A DNA stretch of 8,925 nucleotides from a bacterium (GTDB lineage Bacteria > Patescibacteria > Dojkabacteria > SC72), in assembly GCA_029553845.1 (NCBI GenBank), contig JAKPKF010000333.1, forward strand, positions 1 through 8,925. Direction: 5' to 3'. Positions within the stretch are counted from its first letter, which is position 1; each line of letters opens with the position of its first letter. Shown here one piece after another: positions 6,515 through 8,925 of this stretch. Both the position numbers and the translations under genes were made by a program. A model generated the notes under the pieces. That model ran no database searches, was not told the DNA's origin, and saw only the letters and a program-made list of their open reading frames with translations.

Positions 6515-6591
6515 GGCTGTAGGGAATAATCGAATGAGGTCGTGACCACGTCTTTAGAATAGAAGTAACCCCATTCTACACCACTACAACC
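6515..6591 (-). ncRNA. Y RNA-like RNA 2
   Basis: On the minus strand the ends pair as GGTTGTAG (6591-6584) with CTACAGCC (6522-6515), with one A-C mismatch, and the pairing continues through GG/CC past a bulge. After an internal loop, AATGGGGT pairs with ACCTCATT with one C-A mismatch. The distal loop contains GTGGTCAC. It shares GGGTTACTTCT and TCGATTATTCCC with the neighbour at 6601-6684, and the mismatch position is conserved, which shows that the two are paralogous RNAs. GGGTTACTTC resembles the conserved GAGUUAUCUC of vertebrate Y RNAs, the Ro60-binding part. A T-rich end (ATTATTTTT) follows, 30 nt before the Ro60 ATG. It could alternatively be a structured Ro60 mRNA leader. Confidence 0.75.
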
Positions 6592-6600
6592 AAAATATGA

Positions 6601-6684
6601 GAGTTTGGGGAATATTCGATTAAGGTTGCCGTGAAGGCGGATATTTTACATAAGAAGTAACCCTAAACTACCACCACCAAACTC
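6601..6684 (-). ncRNA. Y RNA-like RNA 1
   Basis: A perfect 8-bp end helix, GAGTTTGG (6684-6677) with CCAAACTC (6608-6601), continues as GG/CC past a one-base bulge. An internal loop (TGGTAG opposite TCGAATATT) and a second helix follow (TTAGGGTT with AACCTTAA, one mismatch). A short distal hairpin, GCC TTCAC GGC, closes the structure. GGTAGTTTAGGGTTACTTC resembles the vertebrate Y RNA segment GGUAGUGAGUUAUCUC that contacts Ro60, which also indicates that the minus strand is the RNA strand. It lies 9 nt from the second copy and 7 nt after the 129-nt tRNA-like RNA, so all three probably come from one transcript. Confidence 0.75.
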
Positions 6685-6690
6685 AAAAAG

Positions 6691-6820
6691 TGCGCTCGCT
6701 AGGAATTGAACCTAGATATCGATCTCCAAAAGATGAACTGCTTATCTATCACCACATCGCAATTCGATAGGAATAAACGATAAACAGGTTTACGCGTCCT
6801 AACCATTAGACGACGAGCGC
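6691..6820 (-). ncRNA. Oversized tRNA-like RNA (129 nt plus discriminator) upstream of the Y-like RNAs
   Basis: The acceptor stem is perfect: GCGCTCG (6820-6814) with CGAGCGC (6698-6692), then A73 (6691), with no encoded CCA. The D arm is normal (GTCT AATGGTTA GGAC). The T arm is perfect (CTAGG TTCAATT CCTAG, 6715-6699). Between the D and T arms there are about 80 nt where a normal tRNA has about 23. CGTAA and TTGCG can form a stem in the anticodon-stem position around a 27-nt loop. A second arm, ATC TTTTGGA GAT, could present TTG (Gln) if about 57 nt were absent. It could be a tRNA with an insertion, or a Y RNA with a tRNA module like bacterial YrlA. It follows a promoter and a GTTCTTT motif. 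Confidence 0.7.
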
Positions 6821-6829
6821 GAATGTTGA

Positions 6830-6836
6830 AAAGAAC
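6830..6836 (-). promoter_or_regulatory. GTTCTTT motif 9 nt before the 129-nt tRNA-like RNA
   Basis: This copy lies downstream of the predicted start of the promoter at 6854-6881, so it is inside the transcript. It therefore behaves like an RNA processing or binding site and not a promoter element. Confidence 0.6.
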
Positions 6837-6853
6837 TTTAACTTGATTCAAAT

Positions 6854-6881
6854 ATAGTATGATACTTTCATAATTAGTCAA
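6854..6881 (-). promoter_or_regulatory. Sigma70-type promoter for the tRNA-like RNA, Y-like RNAs and Ro60
   Basis: On the minus strand, TTGACT (6881-6876), a 16-bp spacer, then TACTAT (6859-6854). The predicted start near 6847 is 27 nt before the tRNA-like RNA. No other promoter is visible before the Ro60 gene and no strong terminator intervenes, so one transcript could carry all four products. Confidence 0.65.
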
Positions 6882-6901
6882 GTGTTTTTATAGAAATTGT
6901 T

Positions 6902-7038
6902 CTCACAAACATCACCATGCAATGTAGTCGGACAAGAGCCTTCCCTCTTTTTATGCCGATTAAGCGCTACCTGCATCGAGACTGCCAGAAGGTTCGGGGT
7001 CAGTGTGATGTTGTGAGTTTCTTTATGGGAGCTACCCA
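6902..7038 (-). ncRNA. Structured RNA F, closed by a 13-bp helix
   Basis: CTCACAAACATCAC (6902-6915) pairs with GTGATGTTGTGAG (7005-7017): 13 pairs with one bulged A. Inside are ATGCA/TGCAT (6917-6921 with 6972-6976), GTAG/CTAC (6924-6927 with 6967-6970), TCGG/CCGA (6928-6931 with 6956-6959) and AAGAG/CTCTT (6934-6938 with 6945-6949). These make one long arm, beside a second GC-rich branch (6977-7004). A 5' hairpin (TGGG/CCCA, 7026-7038) precedes it on the minus strand. The strand is inferred from the neighbours and the GTTCTTT motif at 7057-7063. I do not recognise the family. Confidence 0.65.
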
Positions 7039-7056
7039 CAAGAGAAATGCTGATAT

Positions 7057-7063
7057 AAAGAAC
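7057..7063 (-). promoter_or_regulatory. GTTCTTT motif before RNA F
   Basis: It lies 18 nt before the 5' hairpin of RNA F, the longest gap of the set, within TTTAGTTCTTTATAT. Confidence 0.5.
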
Positions 7064-7065
7064 TA

Positions 7066-7218
7066 AATTATAGTGGACCGATTCACACGATCCTTAGCCT
7101 GCCAGTTCTGCATAAAGACTCTCGTTAGGCTTTAACGTTTCCTTGTAACCCGACGGCTCCCATGGTGCGCGACCTTTCGGTAAGCGTTGGAAACGACTTG
7201 TGGTCTGGGGAAATTTGT
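7066..7218 (-). ncRNA. Structured non-coding region with a GAAA-capped hairpin
   Basis: CGTTTCC (7136-7142) and GGAAACG (7189-7195) form a 7-bp helix. Inside it, on the minus strand, ACC GAAA GGT (7181-7172) is capped by a GNRA tetraloop and extended by CGC/GCG, which favours the minus strand as the RNA. Two mutually exclusive pairings involve 7127-7131: CGTTA/TAACG (7123-7127 with 7133-7137), and AGCCT (7096-7100) with AGGCT (7127-7131). That arrangement could be a switch or just ambiguity. It has no motif of its own at its 5' end, so it may be the 3' part of the RNA E transcript. The family is unknown. Confidence 0.5.
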
Positions 7219-7310
7219 TTCGACGCTCGCCGGAGTACACAAAGAAGTAATTAATTTCTCGTGCGCGGTAAGCACGTTACTCCCGCATAGGAATCGAACC
7301 TATCGTCGAA
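7219..7310 (-). ncRNA. Structured RNA E with a T-arm hairpin outside a tRNA
   Basis: The outer helix is TTCGACG/CGTCGAA (7219-7225 with 7304-7310). Directly inside it on the minus strand is a perfect tRNA-type T arm: ATAGG TTCGATT CCTAT (7303-7287). Then comes a helix, GGAGTA/TACTCC (7232-7237 with 7278-7283), enclosing a hairpin with a 5-bp stem and a 7-nt loop (CGTGC TTACCGC GCACG, 7276-7260). The T arm occupies the first position after the 5' strand, not the last, and the segment after it (GCGGGAG) has no 5' acceptor partner, so this is not a tRNA. It appears to be a tRNA-mimicking RNA of about 92 nt. Confidence 0.65.
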
Positions 7311-7319
7311 GATGTGTGA

Positions 7320-7326
7320 AAAGAAC
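7320..7326 (-). promoter_or_regulatory. GTTCTTT motif 9 nt before RNA E
   Basis: Its context, TTTAGTTCTTTTCAC, closely matches the copy at 6830-6836 (TAAAGTTCTTTTCAA), and the spacing to the RNA is the same. Confidence 0.55.
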
Positions 7327-7413
7327 TAAAATGGTGAGTCGAGCAGGTGTCTTGCGATTCCTCGGCTCAAATATCCTTTCGGTCCTGTTTTGCATGTACA
7401 TGACAAAATTAGT
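7327..7413. other. Spacer between RNA E and the 135-nt tRNA-like RNA
   Basis: I see no reading frame of interest and only weak pairing here. It contains short GC-rich patches (GTGAGTCGAGCAGGTG, GATTCCTCGGCTC), which may be the 3' trailer of the tRNA-like RNA or part of another unrecognised RNA. Confidence 0.4.
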
Positions 7414-7548
7414 GAGTTTGTGTAGGACTCGAACCTACAAGAGAGTTATCAAGTTTCAGTCCTTCTACTCCCAGTGGCTTTCACCTACCAACTGAAGTTG
7501 GGTCATAGGTTACTGACCTCCACGTCTGCCATTTTCGTCAACAAACTC
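7414..7548 (-). ncRNA. Oversized tRNA-like RNA (about 135 nt) with an 8-bp acceptor
   Basis: The ends GAGTTTGT (7548-7541) and ACAAACTC (7421-7414) pair over 8 bp, like the extended acceptor of tRNA-His, and are followed inward by a perfect T arm (GTAGG TTCGAGT CCTAC, 7438-7422). The body is about 100 nt, longer than in any standard class I or II tRNA. Possible hairpins inside are GGTCA/TGACC, CCAAC/GTTGG, GTG/CAC and GGGAGT/ACTCTC. A D-arm-like segment with GG (ACG AAAATGGCAGA CGT) follows the acceptor. I find no anticodon arm with a 7-nt loop and T33 that pairs well, so an amino acid cannot be assigned. It has no GTTCTTT copy directly before it and may be cut from the RNA D transcript. Confidence 0.65.
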
Positions 7549-7563
7549 GTGATTGTTATAAAC

Positions 7564-7661
7564 TCTCAACCTATCAGTATGTTATACCAATTCCGTCAAA
7601 TAGACATCAACTAGTATGGACGGCCCCCCTCTAGGTGCGTCTATCCGCGCGGAGGTTGAGA
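7564..7661 (-). ncRNA. Structured RNA D, closed by a 9-bp helix
   Basis: TCTCAACCT (7564-7572) pairs with AGGTTGAGA (7653-7661). Inside, on the minus strand, are CCGTC/GACGG and a possible competing ATAGAC/GTCTAT pairing that would cross it as a pseudoknot, plus a self-complementary CCGCGCGG directly after the 5' strand. The RNA would be about 98 nt. The GTTCTTT motif at 7674-7680 lies 12 nt before it. The family is not recognised. Confidence 0.6.
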
Positions 7662-7673
7662 AGTTAAAATAGA

Positions 7674-7680
7674 AAAGAAC
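7674..7680 (-). promoter_or_regulatory. GTTCTTT motif 12 nt before RNA D
   Basis: It is embedded in a T-rich tract on the minus strand (TTTTTTTGTTCTTTTC) and followed by A, not T, on the plus strand. It is a weaker match in context than the copies at 6830 and 7320. Confidence 0.45.
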
Positions 7681-7689
7681 AAAAAAAGA

Positions 7690-7825
7690 AATAGGCCGGT
7701 TGGGTATTTCACCCATTATTCGGGAAACGCTTTCTTTTATAACGTTCCAATGTCAGGAAAGAAAGTATGATTTACTCTCGAAGGCATCCGGTAATACCTA
7801 TACGAATCACTCGTATTGAGGTCGC
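7690..7825 (-). other. Hairpin-rich non-coding stretch
   Basis: It contains GGGT ATTTC ACCC (7702-7714), CTTTCTTT/AAAGAAAG (7730-7737 with 7758-7765), and a strong hairpin ATACGA ATCAC TCGTAT (7800-7816) extended by ACCT/AGGT (7796-7799 with 7819-7822). No coding frame looks real. On the minus strand this is directly downstream of the tnpB remnant. It may be flanking sequence, a further RNA, or both. Confidence 0.45.
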
Positions 7826-7846
7826 GTTTTCAACATTTAATTACAC

Positions 7847-7940
7847 CGTGAACTACCACGCCCTAAAGGGCTGTGGCTTCCTGCTTCACAGAAAAACCAA
7901 TGTTCTTCTCCACAGGCTTAAAATCCCGTCGTTCCGACGG
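7847..7940 (-). mobile_element. IS200/IS605-type right-end / omega-RNA remnant
   Basis: A stem CCAC-GCCC-TAAA-GGGC-GTGG (7856-7876, one bulged T) is followed on the minus strand by GTAGTTCAC, the layout I know from the 3' ends of IS605/IS1341 tnpB genes. A second hairpin, CCGTCG TTC CGACGG (7926-7940), lies upstream on the minus strand. The last codons of tnpB overlap these hairpins, as is usual because the omega RNA includes the 3' end of the gene. No intact tnpB or tnpA lies in the window. This is either a degraded insertion or a retained guide-type RNA scaffold. Confidence 0.6.
7863..7940 (-). pseudogene. tnpB 3'-terminal remnant
   Basis: The minus-strand frame from 7940 to TAG (7865-7863) reads PSERRDFKPVEKNIGFSVKQ, then EATAL and stop. 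The KPVE followed by KQEA pattern just before the stop is one I associate with the C-termini of IS200/IS605 TnpB proteins. The frame stays open upstream only as a Lys/Asn-rich, low-complexity run and shows no RuvC or zinc-finger motifs, so the body of the gene is missing. Recognition is from memory of the family. Confidence 0.55.
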
Positions 7941-8020
7941 TATAAAATTATTTACACTAAAATTCAAGAATTTTTTGTTTTTTTTGTAAGATTTCTTATT
8001 TTTTTCTTTAAACACCCTTG
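7941..8020. other. AT-rich spacer
   Basis: This is mostly T on the plus strand (runs TTTTTTG, TTTTTTTTG and TTTTTTTC) with no gene or strong fold. On the minus strand the A-rich sequence joins RNA C to the tnpB remnant. Confidence 0.5.
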
Positions 8021-8101
8021 CGGACCTGTATCCCGGCGCTAAAGCGACCGGGTTTTAGGTCCGTCAATTTTATAAAACGCAACGGATATGGTGGGAAATT
8101 G
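8021..8101 (-). ncRNA. Structured RNA C with a strong three-tier hairpin
   Basis: CGGACCT/AGGTCCG (8021-8027 with 8057-8063) encloses CCCGG/CCGGG (8032-8036 with 8048-8052) and CGC/GCG around TAAA (8037-8046). A 5' arm (CAATTT/AAATTG, 8065-8070 with 8096-8101) lies on its minus-strand 5' side. It directly follows the stop of the small gene 8117-8347, with the GTTCTTT motif between them. No T run follows, so it does not look like a classical terminator. An IS605-type left-end palindrome is another possibility, given the tnpB remnant about 80 nt away. Confidence 0.6.
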
Positions 8102-8107
8102 TTATGT

Positions 8108-8114
8108 AAAGAAC
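8108..8114 (-). promoter_or_regulatory. GTTCTTT motif between the small gene and RNA C
   Basis: It begins 2 nt after the stop codon of the 8117-8347 gene and ends 6 nt before RNA C. That gene has its own promoter (8372-8399), so this copy must lie within its transcript. Confidence 0.6.
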
Positions 8115-8116
8115 TC

Positions 8117-8347
8117 TTAAACTTCAACCGTTATATCAACTGGTCGAACTATTGCAAATTTATATCCCGTCCGCGGATCAACACTCGACGAGACCATACA
8201 TTCTTCATCTAACTTCTTTTTAGTATAAAGAACGCTATCCGTATCAAGTCCGTGGGGTTCAAAGAAAACAAATACACCATGTTCGTTTACTTGAACTCGC
8301 ACATATGTTTTCTTTTTATTCTTCTTCTTTTTCTTGCTGTTTGTCAT
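8117..8347 (-). CDS. Small basic hypothetical protein, 76 aa
   Basis: It starts at ATG 8347 (MTNSKKKKKNKKKTYVRVQV). An earlier in-frame ATG at 8380 is excluded because it lies upstream of the predicted transcription start (about 8365). A Lys/Asn tract (residues 4-13) precedes what looks like a small beta-rich domain (KTYVRVQVNEHGVFVFFEPH, then GLDTDSVLYTKKKLDEECMV) ending in RPVDITVEV. The basic N-terminus suggests nucleic-acid or membrane contact. No family is recognised. It is the only complete protein gene in the RNA cluster, and its transcript leads into RNA C. Confidence 0.7.
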   Translation of the reverse strand: MTNSKKKKKNKKKTYVRVQVNEHGVFVFFEPHGLDTDSVLYTKKKLDEECMVSSSVDPRTGYKFAIVRPVDITVEV

Positions 8348-8371
8348 GTTATTGTTTAATTTATACGACCT

Positions 8372-8399
8372 ATTATACAAATCTTATCGCTCAAGTCAA
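8372..8399 (-). promoter_or_regulatory. Near-consensus sigma70 promoter
   Basis: On the minus strand, TTGACT (8399-8394), a 16-bp spacer, then a perfect TATAAT (8377-8372). Transcription would start near 8365, leaving an 18-nt leader without a Shine-Dalgarno site before the ATG at 8347. It is the strongest promoter in the window. Confidence 0.85.
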
Positions 8400-8413
8400 G
8401 AGTTTTTCTTGAA

Positions 8414-8526
8414 AATTTTCTCTCCCAACAAATCCACCGTAAAGAATTCTAAGCGCGCTACTTACGATCGGTTTGCTTTCCCAAAACCCAAGTTGCCACT
8501 TTGTTACCTCAGTGGGAGAGAAAATT
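8414..8526 (-). ncRNA. Structured RNA B, closed by a perfect 14-bp helix
   Basis: AATTTTCTCTCCCA (8414-8427) pairs without mismatch with TGGGAGAGAAAATT (8513-8526). Inside, on the minus strand, are CCACT/AGTGG, GGTTT/AAACC around a 9-nt loop, and TAAG/CTTA around TAGCGCG. The RNA would be about 113 nt, multi-branched. GTTCTTT at 8533-8539 ends 6 nt before its 5' end. No reading frame inside looks coding. The family is not recognised, and no T-loop is present. Confidence 0.7.
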
Positions 8527-8532
8527 ATTATA

Positions 8533-8539
8533 AAAGAAC
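8533..8539 (-). promoter_or_regulatory. GTTCTTT motif 6 nt before RNA B
   Basis: It sits between the Trp-like tRNA trailer helix (ends 8550) and the first base of the RNA B closing helix (8526), a position suited to separating two RNAs of one precursor. Confidence 0.55.
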
Positions 8540-8559
8540 TGAAATTGTTGAGGCTTTTT

Positions 8560-8633
8560 ATCCCGCAATGAGATTCGAACTCACATCACCAACTTTGGAA
8601 GTTGGAAATTTTACCATTTAAACTACATCAGGA
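8560..8633 (-). tRNA. tRNA-Trp-like (anticodon CCA), atypical acceptor
   Basis: The anticodon arm is perfect: CCAAC TTCCAAA GTTGG (8605-8589), with anticodon CCA at 8598-8596. The D arm (GTTT AAATGGTA AAAT) and T arm (GTGAG TTCGAAT CTCAT, one G-T pair) match bacterial tRNA-Trp. The acceptor TCCTGAT/TGCGGGA pairs at only five of seven positions (A6-G67 and T7-T66 mismatched), and there is one extra T between the D arm and the anticodon stem. CCA is not encoded. Outside the acceptor, GAGGCTT and AAGCCTC (8639-8633 and 8556-8550) form a further 7-bp helix. It may be a decaying or a specialised tRNA. Confidence 0.75.
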
Positions 8634-8640
8634 AGCCTCG

Positions 8641-8695
8641 GTTGGGTCGTGTGTTGATCAAGCACCGATACCCATTTATCGTTTTACCGACAAAT
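8641..8695 (-). other. Leader hairpins upstream of the Trp-like tRNA
   Basis: On the minus strand, GGGT/ACCC encloses GTG/CAC and the palindrome TTGATCAA. A competing GTCG/CGAC pairing uses 8691-8688 and 8649-8646. It could be a small separate RNA following the motif at 8704-8710, or the 5' leader of the tRNA precursor. Confidence 0.4.
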
Positions 8696-8703
8696 TATTT
8701 CTT

Positions 8704-8710
8704 AAAGAAC
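8704..8710 (-). promoter_or_regulatory. GTTCTTT motif at the right end of the RNA cluster
   Basis: This is the copy furthest upstream, 44 nt after the stop of the edge-truncated gene at 8755. The first helix after it begins about 13-19 nt downstream. Confidence 0.45.
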
Positions 8711-8754
8711 ATTGACGATATTGGTCAAATTACCAAGTTACGTCAAGAGAAAAA

Positions 8755-8925
8755 TCAGGAAAGTTTTTGTTTCGTTGAAACCATACTCAACATATCTTCA
8801 TATGCGGATAAAGCAGAGTCAATCGATTCCTTTAATTGTCTAATTTGATCTAAGGATAAGATCCTACGGTTCCTTTCATTATCACTCTCAAAACTCAATT
8901 CAAACCCAAATTTTTTATTGAGTAT
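8755..8925 (-). CDS. C-terminal part of an unknown protein (enters from the right edge)
   Basis: The frame is open from the window edge to TGA (8757-8755), 56 residues in all. It contains FGFELSFESDNERNRRILSL, then a long helical stretch (DQIRQLKESIDSALSAYEDM) and ends LSMVSTKQKLS. The helix has the heptad-like spacing of a coiled coil. The start and most of the protein lie outside the window, so no family can be proposed. It borders the RNA cluster, and the cluster may be transcribed by read-through from it. Confidence 0.7.
   Translation of the reverse strand: MLNKKFGFELSFESDNERNRRILSLDQIRQLKESIDSALSAYEDMLSMVSTKQKLS

Noticed and set aside
7066..7310. A transfer-messenger RNA, suggested on the plus strand by GGGGAAATTTGTTTCGACG and on both strands by T-loop sequence.
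   Set aside because: No tag reading frame ending in small hydrophobic residues and a stop could be found on either strand, and the acceptor ends do not pair as in tmRNA.
7219..7310. A permuted tRNA gene (3' half before 5' half).
   Set aside because: The segment after the T arm has no matching 5' acceptor strand. The T arm is enclosed by a separate closing helix, so the parts do not rebuild a cloverleaf.
7767..8042. Plus-strand open frame of 91 codons across the tnpB remnant and AT-rich spacer.
   Set aside because: It consists of hairpin DNA and long T runs (Phe/Lys-rich) and is opposed to a recognisable minus-strand tnpB end. There is no start signal.
6691..8640. A CRISPR array.
   Set aside because: The repeated element is only 7-8 nt, spacing is irregular and the intervals are structured RNAs, not spacers.
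8718..8746. Possible sigma70 promoter (TTGACG) before the RNA cluster.
   Set aside because: No acceptable -10 box is found at 16-18 bp (best CAATAT or AATATC), unlike the four clear promoters in the window.
8642..8848. Plus-strand 68-codon frame.
   Set aside because: It lies opposite the edge-truncated minus-strand gene and RNA leader hairpins and has no supporting signal.

Overview
The window most resembles an accessory region of a large, AT-rich bacteriophage, or a closely related mobile genome. Small protein genes are packed tightly on one strand, with two metallophosphatases of different types, a HAD phosphatase of the kind found in phages, many unrecognised small proteins and a long tract of small structured RNAs. 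No structural or replication gene is present, so the phage assignment is inference. Every supported gene and, as far as I can tell, every RNA reads on the minus strand, so transcription runs from high to low coordinates.

Right part (8925 to about 6515). The C-terminus of an unknown protein enters from the right edge. It is followed by about 2.2 kb that is almost entirely non-coding but dense in RNA secondary structure: a Trp-like tRNA, two very long tRNA-like RNAs (129 and about 135 nt) with intact acceptor and T arms, an RNA with a perfect T-arm hairpin in a non-tRNA context, several RNAs closed by 9-14 bp helices, and a remnant of the 3' end of an IS200/IS605-type tnpB gene with its omega-RNA-like hairpins. 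One small protein gene (8117-8347) sits inside. The motif AAAGAAC (GTTCTTT on the transcribed strand) occurs seven times here, usually 6-12 nt before the 5' end of a predicted RNA. I saw it nowhere else in the window. At least twice it lies inside a transcript, downstream of a good promoter, so it looks more like a processing site than a promoter.

Centre (6820 to 5012). A 129-nt tRNA-like RNA, two paralogous stem RNAs and a Ro60/TROVE gene follow in order behind one promoter. The two stem RNAs share GGGTTACTTCT and resemble Y RNAs, the known partners of Ro60. This looks like a phage-borne Ro60 ribonucleoprotein locus, closed by a strong terminator at 4962-4993.

Left-centre (4915 to 2735). 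An operon with its own promoter encodes a small unknown protein, a HAD phosphatase, a calcineurin-like phosphoesterase and a protein with a duplicated SH3/KOW-like module. Next (2635 to 710) a second promoter drives small unknown genes, a PP2A-like Ser/Thr or dinucleotide phosphatase and a small membrane protein, ending at a terminator (661-690). Left end (412 to 1): two further small genes, one running off the edge.

Expression signals are distinctive. Four sigma70-type promoters all have a 16-bp spacer. Two of them place the predicted transcription start at or one base before the ATG, giving leaderless mRNAs. No convincing Shine-Dalgarno site is seen before the genes inspected, and internal genes are coupled by NTGA stop/start overlaps (ATGA, GTGA, TTGA).
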